From Clostridiales bacterium oral taxon 876 str. F0540 (GTDB taxonomy: Bacteria; Bacillota; Clostridia; Clostridiales; Clostridiaceae), in the NCBI GenBank assembly GCA_000466585.1, contig KE993490.1, positions 38,562 through 102,561 of the forward strand: 64,000 nt of DNA, read 5' to 3'. Positions 25,584 to 34,375 of the stretch are shown here, piece by piece. The first letter of the stretch is position 1. Each line of letters opens with the position of its first letter. The notes beneath the pieces were generated by a model that saw only the letters and a list, made by a program, of their open reading frames with translations, had not been told where the DNA came from and made no database searches. The position numbers and the translations under genes are program-made.

Positions 25584-26057
25584 ATGGAAGTTTCCATCCT
25601 TAAAGGAAAAATAGATTATATAGATGACTGTGAAGAAGCATTAGTAAAATCTGAACTAGGTTTAAGATATTTTTCAAAAGAAGGAAGTGCAAGAAAAGCG
25701 TTAGTAGAAGGTTTTGAAAAACAACAAATATATATTGCTGTGGATTGTAATAACAATTGCTTGGGATTTATTTGGTATATTTTAGATGGAATATTTCATT
25801 CTTTTCCCTACCTTCATGTTATTGCTGTAAAAGAGGAGAGCCGCGGCAATGGAATTGGCAAGAAAATGCTAAAATTCTTTGAAGATATTTGTTTCAAGGA
25901 ATGCTCAAAAGTCTTCTTAGTCGTTGCGGATTTTAACCCTGATGCCAAGAGATTGTATGAAAAAATAGGATACACTGAGGTAGGAGCTGTACCTAGTTTA
26001 TATAGAGAAGGTATGACTGAACATATAATGATGAAATTAAGAGATAAAAACAACTAA
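25584..26057 (+). CDS. GNAT family N-acetyltransferase
   Basis: From ATG 25584 (after GAGGTG) it has 157 residues. YLHVIAVKEESRGNGIGKKM contains strand 4 and the R-G-N-G-I-G acetyl-CoA loop. VVADFNPDAKRLYEKIGYTE follows, then EHIMMKL. This is the pattern of RimI-like protein or small-molecule acetyltransferases. The substrate is unknown. Confidence 0.84.
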   Translation: MEVSILKGKIDYIDDCEEALVKSELGLRYFSKEGSARKALVEGFEKQQIYIAVDCNNNCLGFIWYILDGIFHSFPYLHVIAVKEESRGNGIGKKMLKFFEDICFKECSKVFLVVADFNPDAKRLYEKIGYTEVGAVPSLYREGMTEHIMMKLRDKNN

Positions 26058-26136
26058 ATGGGATATAAGAAGATAGGAAAATAGAGTTGTTTCTCGATTT
26101 TTAAAATATCATTTTCAGTGAAAGAGGGGGATAAAT

Positions 26137-26925
26137 ATGGAGTTATCAGTTTTAATAGGTCAATTTCCAATTAAGCATGATATAAAAGAAAACCTAAAGA
26201 ATATACTTTCTATTTTAGGAAAATCAGAAAAAGATGATCTAGTTGTATTACCTGAAGGGGCCTTATCAGGTTATTCAGATGATATCTCTTTCCTGAAAAA
26301 TATTGATGTTTATCAACTTCGCAGTGCAATGGAAGACATTAAAAATGAGGTGATAAAAAGAAGTATACATCTTATATATGGGACATGTTTTTTTGAAAAT
26401 GGTGATTGGTTCAATACGGGCATATTCAATTCATATACCAGCGAATATTTTATCTATCGTAAAATTAACCTAGCGGTGCATGAAAGAGGATATTTTAAGC
26501 CAGGAAATGAATTGAAAGTATGCAAATTATCTATTGGTGAAGAAGAAATTAATCTAGGGATTCAACTATGCAGAGAGATAAGATTCCCAGAACAGTGGAG
26601 ATGGCTTTCATTAAATGGAGCAGAAGTGTTTGTATATTTAACCAATGCTGTTAATGGGAGCAATATTTCTGTATGGAGAAGCCATCTTGTTAGTAGAGCA
26701 GCTGAGAACTTAAGATTTTTAATTAGTTCAAATAATGCAAACAAAAATCAGCATTGCCCTACGATGTTAATTGCTCCAAGCGGAGAAATAATAGAAGAGC
26801 TAGTATCTGATAAAACGAACATTATTAAGAGAAAAATAAATTTGGATAAGATATCTGATTGGTACATTAATCAATGTAGGAATGATGTAGTCAAATTAGT
26901 TGAGGGAAAGTATGATGTGAGATAA
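26137..26925 (+). CDS. Carbon-nitrogen hydrolase (nitrilase superfamily), third of four
   Basis: This 262-residue protein has LPEGALSGY (Glu), FIYRKINLAVHERGYFKPG (Lys in the beta-alpha loop) and LGIQLCREIRFPEQWRWL (Cys). These complete the nitrilase triad. It resembles the branch that includes omega-amidases and N-carbamoyl amidases. AGGGGGA precedes the start. The substrate is unknown. Confidence 0.82.
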   Translation: MELSVLIGQFPIKHDIKENLKNILSILGKSEKDDLVVLPEGALSGYSDDISFLKNIDVYQLRSAMEDIKNEVIKRSIHLIYGTCFFENGDWFNTGIFNSYTSEYFIYRKINLAVHERGYFKPGNELKVCKLSIGEEEINLGIQLCREIRFPEQWRWLSLNGAEVFVYLTNAVNGSNISVWRSHLVSRAAENLRFLISSNNANKNQHCPTMLIAPSGEIIEELVSDKTNIIKRKINLDKISDWYINQCRNDVVKLVEGKYDVR

Positions 26926-26984
26926 TAAAACGCTCAAATCAGCCTTGCATGAAAAGATTATTTATATAACTGGAGGTGTAAAAA

Positions 26985-27766
26985 ATGCCAGTAATTAAAG
27001 GCTTAGAAACTACATTTAACACTGTTTACAATGAATATGACAAATGGCGTCCTACTTATGTTAAAGAGCTATATGATGATATCTTTGATATGAAGGAATA
27101 AATCCGTCAAGTAATGTGCTCGAGGTTGGAATAGGAACCGGACAAGCAACATTACTAATACTTGAAAAAGGCTGCATGTTAACCGCAATTGAATTAGGTG
27201 ACCAGCTAGCGGGATTTTCAAAGTATAAATTTAAAAATTATGAGAACTTTGAGGTTAAAAATTTAGCGTTTCAAGATTTCAAATGTCCTCCTAATTCCTT
27301 TGATCTCATCTTTTCGGCGACTGCTTTTCATTGGATTTCAGAAGATATAGGATATATTAAGGTATATAATATGCTAAAAAGCGGCGGAGTTTTTGCACGG
27401 TTTGCTAATCATCCATTTAAAGATAAAAAACGCAATAACATACATATTGCATTTGAGAATATATATGCAAAGTACATGCCCGGTTCATTAGGAGGAAATG
27501 AATATAATGAGGAAGATGCCCAAAATATAGCTAACATAGCTTCCAAGTATGGATTTATAGATATAAGCTGTAGACTTTATCAAAGAACAAGAACTTTTAC
27601 AGCCGATGAATATACATCATTATTAGGTACCTACTCAGACCACATTGCTATTGAAGAAACAACAAGAAAGAAATTCTTTGATGAAATAAGAGAAGCAATT
27701 AATGATAATGGAGGTATTATTACTACATACGATACAATAGATTTACAACTTGCAAGAAAACCTTAG
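26985..27766 (+). pseudogene. SAM-dependent methyltransferase split by a frameshift
   Basis: ATG 26985 (after TGGAGGTG) encodes 38 residues that end TYVKELYDDIFDMKE at TAA 27099. The body continues in another frame: YEGINPSSNVLEVGIGTGQA (motif I) from about 27090, then AVLDLI-like FDLIFSATAFHWISEDIGYI and later LKSGGVFARF, to TAG 27766. Restoring one base near 27088, for example GAT TAT for GATAT, joins them into a methyltransferase of about 260 residues. This one-base deletion is the simplest explanation. Confidence 0.7.
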
Positions 27767-27868
27767 ATCACTAACTCCAAGTCATATCTAAGGTATTGGA
27801 TATCTAAGGATTGGGACTGAGCAACATGAAAGATTATATGATATATATAGAAAAAGGAGGTGCGAACC

Positions 27869-28300
27869 GTGAGTTCTTTCTTAAATAGATTTAATGAAAT
27901 AAAAACTGGTGAAGATATGGAAGAGTTTCTATCAGTGGTAGGAAACTTCCATGATGGAGTTTTAAAAGAGATTCATATTTTGAATTCTGCATTTGTAGAA
28001 GAGAATCTATCAATGGCATATAATTTTAAATACGATATGCGGCTTCTAGTACAGCGGCAATGGGAGAATCCTTCTGCAGTAGAAATTATTCTAGGTGATG
28101 TGACGGAGGTAAAGTTGCAGCAACCAGACTGTATATGGTCTTCATCAGGTAAGGTTGAGATTAATAAAAATGGAGAGGTATCAGAGATAAGTTTAGACTT
28201 GGATAATAGCAGTTTTACTTGCAGAAGGATGTTTTGGAGACATGCGTCTGAATGGATGGGTGAGAAAAGTAGGTTTGGAGAATGCTTATCACTTGATTAG
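27869..28300 (+). CDS. Hypothetical protein, GTG start
   Basis: AAAGGAGG (27853-27860) is 8 nt before GTG 27869, so translation should start there (143 residues); an upstream GTG at 27860 overlaps the SD. The protein is soluble, with a helical N-terminus (FLNRFNEIKTGEDMEEFLSV) and a beta-rich middle (VEIILGDVTEVKLQ). It ends CRRMFWRHASEWMG. I do not recognise the family or a function. Confidence 0.6.
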   Translation: MSSFLNRFNEIKTGEDMEEFLSVVGNFHDGVLKEIHILNSAFVEENLSMAYNFKYDMRLLVQRQWENPSAVEIILGDVTEVKLQQPDCIWSSSGKVEINKNGEVSEISLDLDNSSFTCRRMFWRHASEWMGEKSRFGECLSLD

Positions 28301-28326
28301 CGTCACCATGTGTGGTGTTTTAGAAG

Positions 28327-28455
28327 ATGGGTAAGAAATATGTAGTGATTGTTCTCAAGTGTGAAAATCAAGTGAAAGCTCAGGTAGAAAAACACCAGGA
28401 GCATGAAATATTATTTGATATTTATAGAAGCAAAGCCTACACATATAGTTACTAA
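28327..28455 (+). other. Short open frame, 42 codons
   Basis: ATG 28327 to TAA 28453 encodes a peptide starting GKKYVVIVLKCENQ with helix-like KAQVEKHQEHEILFDIYRS. SD support is weak (TTTTAGAAG). It may be a remnant or a small protein. It lies in the 376-bp gap before the broken hydrolase gene; the rest of the gap holds a terminator and a tandem repeat. Confidence 0.3.
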
Positions 28456-28490
28456 AAAACATAAAACAAAAAATAGCAATATACTATAGT

Positions 28491-28516
28491 TCGCCTTGTT
28501 TAAGGCGACATTTTTA
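28491..28516 (+). terminator. Intrinsic terminator
   Basis: TCGCCTT pairs with AAGGCGA around GTTT, followed by CATTTTTATA. It ends the transcript of the 27869 gene. Confidence 0.75.
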
Positions 28517-28610
28517 TATAGCTATATGTAAAAATATAACTTATAATCAATTTATAGGTTGAATGTACAGGCTATTATAGGATGTTTTATGAACGATAAC
28601 TGAGATGACA

Positions 28611-28682
28611 GATATTTTAATATCGGGAGGCAAATCGGATATGAATGATATTTTAATATCGGGAGGCAAATCGGATATGAAT
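28611..28682 (+). repeat. 36-bp perfect tandem repeat carrying SD and start codon
   Basis: Two identical 36-bp units (28611-28646 and 28647-28682) each contain ATATCGGGAGGCAAATCGG, then ATATGAAT. Because 36 is a multiple of 3, the two ATGs (28641 and 28677) share one frame, so both can start the following gene. The second unit is the normal start region of the hydrolase pseudogene. Confidence 0.85.
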
Positions 28683-29216
28683 GATAAGAAAATAGTTGTG
28701 CTTTTTCCATGTGGAAATTATAGCACAGATTCTCCGTTGCTATATTATGCAGGGTTTAAGCTTCAAGTTTGAGGATATGAAAAAGCAGCAATTAATTATG
28801 GCAATTTGCTTGACATAAATGAATCATTAGATGAGTGTATTGAAGAAATCAAGAAATATGTTCTGACACAAATAGAATCCTTGGATTTAGCAAGGTATGA
28901 TGACATTGTATTTGTTTCTAAAAGTTTGGGAACAGTAGTTGCTGGATGGCTTGATGAAAAATTAAGTATTGGAGCAAGACATATATATTTAACTCCAGTA
29001 AAAGAAAGTCTAATCTATATTCAAAATAGGAAAAATATTATAGCTGTAATTGCAGGTGAAAAAGATAAACAATTAAGTGCAGATATCTTAAGAGAACACT
29101 GTAAAAAAGAAAATGTTTTTTTAAAACAAATTGATGGAGTTGGTCATAGATTAGAGGTTTGGGGAGATATGGATAAAAATATAGAAGTGTTAAAAGAGGT
29201 AGTGGCACTTTATTAG
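28677..29216 (+). pseudogene. Alpha/beta-hydrolase-like gene interrupted by TGA
   Basis: ATG 28677 encodes MNDKKIVVLFPCGNYSTDSP and LLYYAGFKLQV. An in-frame TGA at 28770 follows, then GYEKAAINYGNLLDINES through FVSKSLGTVVAGWLDE to VGHRLEV and VALY at TAG. The S-x-S-x-G-T nucleophile-elbow-like segment and the late Gly-His suggest a small serine hydrolase of about 179 residues. The TGA could arise from TGG (Trp) or CGA (Arg). The tandem repeat before it duplicates the start region. Confidence 0.6.
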
Positions 29217-29244
29217 AGAAACGATATTTAAGAGGGTGGATGAT

Positions 29245-29871
29245 ATGAAAAAAATGTTATTAACGGCATATGGGCTATGCACTGAGGAAATAAAAGCAGC
29301 ATTTTATAAATTAGTTCCCAGAGACTCAAAGAATATTGCTATTGCTATTATTTCTACATCTCAGCCAGAGCTGAAAGAGAAACATCCGCAAATGATTTCT
29401 GTTAAGAATACATTCAATGAGATGGGGTATAAAAATGTTGAGTTTATTGACGTTGAATTTGAGGACAAACATAAGTTGAACAATTTTGATGTTATATTTT
29501 TAAATGGCGGATATCCATTTTATCTTATATATCATTTAAAGAAGAGTGGAGCGGATAAAATATTAAGTAAACTAATAGATAATGGCAAAGTTGTAATAGG
29601 TTTAAGTGCAGGTGCAATTGCTCTAGGACCAGATAATAGTATGTGTAACTACATTTACCCGGAAGATAATATATTTAAAGTTACAGACTTGACCGCATTA
29701 AATACAGTCGATATAAGAATATATCCTCATTTTAAAGAACACTGCAGTATTAATCCGGACTTAAAAGATAAAGTATATGAGTTTGAACTAAAACACAATA
29801 GCAAAGTCACTCGATTAAATAATGACCAAGCTATATTAGTAATAGGTGATAAATTAGAGAAGATCGGATAA
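29245..29871 (+). CDS. Peptidase E-like (S51) class I glutamine amidotransferase-fold protein
   Basis: From ATG 29245 (after GAGGGTGG) the protein has 208 residues. VVIGLSAGAIALGP holds the G-x-S-A-G-A nucleophile elbow of S51 dipeptidases. LNGGYPFYLIYHL and PHFKEHCS fit the rest of the fold, with His in the catalytic region. S51 enzymes cleave Asp-X dipeptides or cyanophycin products. Some members have other roles, so the substrate is uncertain. Confidence 0.78.
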   Translation: MKKMLLTAYGLCTEEIKAAFYKLVPRDSKNIAIAIISTSQPELKEKHPQMISVKNTFNEMGYKNVEFIDVEFEDKHKLNNFDVIFLNGGYPFYLIYHLKKSGADKILSKLIDNGKVVIGLSAGAIALGPDNSMCNYIYPEDNIFKVTDLTALNTVDIRIYPHFKEHCSINPDLKDKVYEFELKHNSKVTRLNNDQAILVIGDKLEKIG

Positions 29872-29936
29872 TGCAAAATATTTAAATTAATTAAAATGAT
29901 TCTTAATGTAATTTTTATAGAATAGGAGATAGGGGT

Positions 29937-30314
29937 ATGAAAATAAGTTCACAAGTGTATGTCACTGGAAGCATTGAGGCAGTTGAAATGTATTGGAAAG
30001 CATTCGGAGCAGAAATAAGCTTTCAAATAAAAACAGAAGAAAATACCTACGCGCACTGCGAATTGTCGGTGAATGGCCAGCTGTTTTTAGCAGTAAGTGA
30101 AGCTCCGTTTGACTGCGATCATAATAAAGAGCATGTGTGGCAAAACATGGCGTTTAATGTATATGATATGGGAACTGAAGACGCTGTTCGCAATGCATAT
30201 GATGTACTACGTGAAGGGGGAACGGTAATTGATGCTTTAGGGCCATGCCCTTGGAATGCCTTTTGTGCCAATGTTATAGATAAATTCGGTGTATTTTGGT
30301 GGATTGCCATATAG
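29937..30314 (+). CDS. PhnB-like VOC protein
   Basis: This 125-residue protein begins MKISSQVYVTGSIEAVEMYW and KAFGAEI, the strand-helix start of PhnB/DUF1338-like VOC proteins. A final GPCPWNAFCANVIDKFGVFW and WIAI end the second module. Metal ligands are not certain. The gene stands alone and its ligand is unknown. Confidence 0.8.
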   Translation: MKISSQVYVTGSIEAVEMYWKAFGAEISFQIKTEENTYAHCELSVNGQLFLAVSEAPFDCDHNKEHVWQNMAFNVYDMGTEDAVRNAYDVLREGGTVIDALGPCPWNAFCANVIDKFGVFWWIAI

Positions 30315-30338
30315 ACAGTATTTATGGGGGGAATTAAT

Positions 30339-32012
30339 ATGGAAAAGGTAACCTTAGATAGTGTAGAAAGATATATTACTTTGAAAAATGAACTGGCATT
30401 TGAAGACCCATATGTATTAAAAATAACTATAAGTGAATTCTTAGAAAAACACATGGAAAAATTGGAATTGGGATGCATGGATATATTTATCTTATCCAAT
30501 AACAAAGAAGATATTGGCTTTATTGAACTCTCCAAAGATGTTGATACTGCAACAATCGAAGAAATCTATGTTAGAAAACAATATAGAAAATATAATACAT
30601 ATAAAAGCATGTTAGAATTTGCAGATAAATATTATTGTAACACTAATATTAGTGGAGTGAAATTTATTACGGTAAATGATAAACCTGATTTAATAGAAGC
30701 TTTAAAAGATGTGGATTATGAGATGGAAAAAGAACATATTCAGATGGAAAAAATAATTTCTAAATTACCTAAAAGAAGTTTAACAATGGAATATAAAACA
30801 TTTTATGAGATAGGTGATGAGGAATGGATTTACAATTTCATGAAAGAGTGCATGAAGGATAGCTTTTTTAATTATCAAGCTGAAGAAGTTCATGAATTGA
30901 TTCATATAAATAGCGATTTAGTATTTGTCATATATGAAAAAGACCAACCAATAGGATTTATGATTTCTTATATAAATGAAAAAAGAAATAAACAGGAAAA
31001 TAAAAATGTTGTATATATTGAAGAAATTGCGATTTTAAAGCAATTTAGAAATAAAGGCTATGGCTGCAAGGCTTTAGAGTTTGTTTTAGATAAAAACAAT
31101 GATATGGATGTAGCAAGACTTCATGTATATAGGCATAATGAAATAGCATATAAATTGTATAAAAAATTAGGCTTTAATGAAATAAAGAGCATAGGATATT
31201 GGGTTAAAGACGTGAAAAATAACATTATGGAAACTACCATATGCGAATTCAATAATAATATAAATGTTTACTATACAAATCAAAGGAAGCCTTTGCCGGC
31301 AGTATATAGTGAGAAAGTAAAAAGGTATTGGGAAGATCTATTGAGCAGTGGTAAAAGTTTTTTTAACGGAGATGTATTTACAATAAATAAAATAGAGGCA
31401 AATGAAGGTATAATGAATATTTTTGTTGGCTTAACTGACTATGCACATTTCTTATACAGTATAAATAAAAGTACTCATGAAGATTATGATTGTAGGGTTA
31501 TTCATACCTCAGTTTTAATTGTAACAAGTGATAATAAATTTGCTATCGGTGAAATGAATGAGGGAACGGCATTTCCGTACAAGCTTCAATTTATTGGAGG
31601 GGGTATAGACAAGAATGATATTAAAGGAGAACTTTTAGATTTAGAACATAATATAAAAAAAGAGATTCGAGAAGAACTTGGCATTGATTCAGAGGACAAA
31701 GCTATAGTAAGAAGCTTACAACCTTGCTTTTTAAAAAGCGGAGGAGCAGATAATCTTCTTTCAGCGATATTTAAGATGGAATTATTGATTGATGAAAATA
31801 GTCTTAGATTCTTGTTAAAAAAGCATAATGAAACTCTGGAATTAACAAATAAAATGCAAGAAATAAGATCATTAATCTTTATTGATGCTACAAAAGAGGC
31901 TGTGAGGGAATTTGTAGCTAAAGATAGAAGAAAGAAGGATGGAAATCTTGTAGCTACGTTAGAAGCTGCAGTTGGAATAAGGCCAGTTTCGGCTTTTAAT
32001 AAATGCATTTAA
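30339..32012 (+). CDS. Fusion protein: two GNAT domains plus a Nudix domain
   Basis: From ATG 30339 (after GGGGGG) it has 557 residues. The first GNAT-like region (about 1-150) has ATIEEIYVRKQYRKYNTYKS with a degraded acetyl-CoA loop. The second (about 155-300) has a normal one: VVYIEEIAILKQFRNKGYGC, then AYKLYKKLGFNE. The C-terminal region (about 380-557) holds a Nudix box: IGGGIDKNDIKGELLDLE, then IKKEIREELGI. A single-chain acetyltransferase-hydrolase is unusual and suggests sequential modification of one nucleotide-linked metabolite. This is inference. Confidence 0.75.
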   Translation: MEKVTLDSVERYITLKNELAFEDPYVLKITISEFLEKHMEKLELGCMDIFILSNNKEDIGFIELSKDVDTATIEEIYVRKQYRKYNTYKSMLEFADKYYCNTNISGVKFITVNDKPDLIEALKDVDYEMEKEHIQMEKIISKLPKRSLTMEYKTFYEIGDEEWIYNFMKECMKDSFFNYQAEEVHELIHINSDLVFVIYEKDQPIGFMISYINEKRNKQENKNVVYIEEIAILKQFRNKGYGCKALEFVLDKNNDMDVARLHVYRHNEIAYKLYKKLGFNEIKSIGYWVKDVKNNIMETTICEFNNNINVYYTNQRKPLPAVYSEKVKRYWEDLLSSGKSFFNGDVFTINKIEANEGIMNIFVGLTDYAHFLYSINKSTHEDYDCRVIHTSVLIVTSDNKFAIGEMNEGTAFPYKLQFIGGGIDKNDIKGELLDLEHNIKKEIREELGIDSEDKAIVRSLQPCFLKSGGADNLLSAIFKMELLIDENSLRFLLKKHNETLELTNKMQEIRSLIFIDATKEAVREFVAKDRRKKDGNLVATLEAAVGIRPVSAFNKCI

Positions 32013-32074
32013 TTGTGTTGTTATAGGTAATAAATAATTATAGGATTGCAGCAATTTATACAAGGGGTGAATAT

Positions 32075-32587
32075 ATGAAAACAAAAAAGGTAACTGTTGT
32101 TCCATATGATTATAAATGGAGTGAAGAGTTTAAGAAAATAAAATTAGAGTTAGAGAAGGTCCTTGGAGACAGCATTATTACAATTGAGCATGTAGGAAGT
32201 ACTTCAGTAGAGGGGCTGTCTGCTAAGCCAATTATAGACATAGATATAATTATTAAGAGCTATGATGATTTTAAAGAAGTTAAATCGCGTTTGGAAAATT
32301 TCGGGTACTATCATGAAGGAGACTTAGGGATAAGTGGAAGAGAAGCCTTCGGATATGTTGAAAAAGAAGATTTTATGACTCATCATATATATGTTTGCCC
32401 GCAGGATTCTGTAGAACTGAAGAGGCACATTGTATTTAGAGATTATTTAAGAACACATAAGGAAGATAGAGATAAATATAGTGAAATTAAATTGTATGCT
32501 GCAAAGATGTATCCAACGGACATCGATAGTTATATAGAGACTAAAAGTCCTTATATTAATGAAATTTATAAAAAAATTGGATTATAA
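32075..32587 (+). CDS. GrpB family (UPF0157) nucleotidyltransferase-like protein
   Basis: This 170-residue protein has VVPYDYKWSEEFKKIK, then IEHVGSTSVEGLSAKPIIDI and DI. This is the diagnostic GrpB core: G-S-T-S-V then K-P-I-I-D-I-D-I, a nucleotidyltransferase-like GS/DxD arrangement. KRHIVFRDYLRTHKEDRDKY is also typical. The family function is unknown. Its SD is AAGGGGTG. Confidence 0.85.
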   Translation: MKTKKVTVVPYDYKWSEEFKKIKLELEKVLGDSIITIEHVGSTSVEGLSAKPIIDIDIIIKSYDDFKEVKSRLENFGYYHEGDLGISGREAFGYVEKEDFMTHHIYVCPQDSVELKRHIVFRDYLRTHKEDRDKYSEIKLYAAKMYPTDIDSYIETKSPYINEIYKKIGL

Positions 32588-32621
32588 GAATTATGTTAAT
32601 TTAATAGGAATGGAGAAAAAA

Positions 32622-33194
32622 ATGGGAATAGGTAAGGATAAAATTGCTATAAAAGAGTTATTAGAAAAGTTTCAGAAAGGATATATAGAGCGAGACTTGA
32701 ATAATTTAGATTCATTTATGTCAGAGTTATTTGTTAATAACGATGATGTTTTTATTATTGGAACAGCAGAAGACGAAATTTTTATCGGGTATGAGCAGGC
32801 AAAAAAATTAGTTGAGGGAGATTGGAGATACTGGGGAGATTTAAGAATTGATGTAGATAATGCACATATTAACTGCGGTACTGATATGACATATATAACG
32901 GCATTTGGTACAGTTGAACTAAAAATTGAAACAGATAATTCTTTAAAAATGGCATTGAACGACTTAGATACTGTTATTAAATCAGAAAAACAGGATAAAG
33001 AAAAGTTAATGACGATATGCAGAAAAGCATGCACGTATTTGGTTGAAGCTAGTAGAGGTGAAAAACATATTTGGAAGATACGACTTACCATTGGTTTAGT
33101 AAAACAAAATAACAAGTGGTTAATAAATAATATGCACTTTTCTCACCCTATCGGTGATTATCCAGGAGGACGCATAATCGAAGCATATCAATAA
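32622..33194 (+). CDS. SnoaL/NTF2-like protein
   Basis: An upstream in-frame ATG overlaps the GrpB gene. ATG 32622 follows ATGGAG and gives 190 residues starting MGIGKDKIAIKELLEKF. The order helix, YIERDLNNLDSFMSELF, DVFIIGTAEDEIFIGYEQAK, GDWRYWGDLRID and a final beta-rich IWKIRLTIGLVKQNNKWLIN matches DUF4440/SnoaL-type cone folds. Ligand and role are unknown. Confidence 0.7.
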   Translation: MGIGKDKIAIKELLEKFQKGYIERDLNNLDSFMSELFVNNDDVFIIGTAEDEIFIGYEQAKKLVEGDWRYWGDLRIDVDNAHINCGTDMTYITAFGTVELKIETDNSLKMALNDLDTVIKSEKQDKEKLMTICRKACTYLVEASRGEKHIWKIRLTIGLVKQNNKWLINNMHFSHPIGDYPGGRIIEAYQ

Positions 33195-33238
33195 TAAGAG
33201 CTTCTTGATTATATTTAATTAGGGAGAAGTAAAAAGAC

Positions 33239-33310
33239 ATGTATAATAATCAGGTAAAAACAAGCTTCTGTGATTTATTCATTGAAATAAGAAATAAGCA
33301 ATACTGGTAA
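33239..33310 (+). other. Very short open frame, possible remnant
   Basis: ATG 33239, 11 nt after AGGGAGA, encodes 23 residues ending KQYW before TAA. The 252-bp gap to the 33447 gene shows nothing else I can assign. It may be the decayed start of a gene. Confidence 0.2.
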
Positions 33311-33446
33311 AAAAACTGTGGGTAATAACCGTATAAAAGAAAAATGAGAAAAATGGAGTTAATATAGTGGCTGTTTGTGAAAATTTGGATGACTACAATT
33401 AAGGACTTGAATGGAAATGAATTAGGGTTTGGGAGGTAAATTATTC

Positions 33447-34325
33447 ATGAAAAACTTAAAAGTAGCTTTATTACAGCTTATGCCTAAGGATACTTTAGAA
33501 GGCAATATGGAAAAAGGATTAAAATATTGCAGAATGGCTAAAGAAATGGGTGCAGATATAGCGCTGTTTCCTGAAATGTGGAGTGTTGGCTATAACATTC
33601 CTGAAGATGTTGATGAATTGAAAGCAAGTGCCGTAGCTGCTAATAGCGAATTTGTTAATTCATTTGGCATGCTTTCAAAAGAACTTAATATGGCTATCGG
33701 AATAACCTTCCTTGAAAAGCATGACCAATTACCAAGGAACACTCTCTGCCTGTTTGATCGTTTTGGCAATAATGTGCTTACATATGCAAAGGTACATACC
33801 TGTGATTTTGGTGATGAATGCAGATTAACTGCAGGGGATGATTTTTATGTTGCGGATTTAGATACTGAGGAAGGTAATGTGAAAATCGGTGCAATGATTT
33901 GCTATGACAGGGAGTTTCCGGAAAGTGCGAGAATTCTTATGCTAAAAGGTGCTGAGATTATTTTGGTGCCAAACGCTTGCCCTATGGAGATAAACCGCAT
34001 TTCACAGCTTAGGGCAAGAGCATACGAAAACATGATTGGCATCGCAACTGTAAACTACCCCAAAGGCAAGCCTGACTGTAATGGTCATTCTACTGCATTT
34101 GATGGGATTGCATACAGGCCTTCTGACTATGGATCAAGAGATACGCTTGTTATTGAAGCTGGCGAGAGCGAGGGAATTTACATAGCCGACTTTCCTATTG
34201 ATGAAATCAGAGAGTACAGAAGCCGTGAAGTACACGGAAATGCGTATCGTCATCCACAGAAATATAAATTGCTTATTTCTGAAAGTATTGAAGAGCCATT
34301 TATCAGAAAGGATTATAGAAAATAG
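33447..34325 (+). CDS. Carbon-nitrogen hydrolase (nitrilase superfamily), fourth of four
   Basis: From ATG 33447 (after GGGAGG) it has 292 residues. The triad is LFPEMWSVGY (Glu), TYAKVHTCDFGDE (Lys) and GAMICYDREFPES (Cys). This fits an N-carbamoyl-D-amino-acid or N-carbamoylputrescine amidase-like branch. Other parts (VPNACPMEINRISQLRARAY) are well conserved in that group. GGHSTAF-like NGHSTAFDG follows. The exact substrate is unresolved. Confidence 0.85.
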   Translation: MKNLKVALLQLMPKDTLEGNMEKGLKYCRMAKEMGADIALFPEMWSVGYNIPEDVDELKASAVAANSEFVNSFGMLSKELNMAIGITFLEKHDQLPRNTLCLFDRFGNNVLTYAKVHTCDFGDECRLTAGDDFYVADLDTEEGNVKIGAMICYDREFPESARILMLKGAEIILVPNACPMEINRISQLRARAYENMIGIATVNYPKGKPDCNGHSTAFDGIAYRPSDYGSRDTLVIEAGESEGIYIADFPIDEIREYRSREVHGNAYRHPQKYKLLISESIEEPFIRKDYRK

Positions 34326-34375
34326 TAAAAATAAAGTATAACATGTAAAAATGAAAGCTAAAGGGGGAAGGGTGA

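Noticed and set aside
9224..29216. Alternative genetic code with TGA as Trp
   Set aside because: Several intact genes end in TGA followed by non-coding sequence, so TGA works as a stop. Readthrough at specific sites remains only a hypothesis.
32672..33115. Antisense 147-codon frame across the SnoaL-like gene
   Set aside because: No SD or family signal; the plus-strand frame has both.
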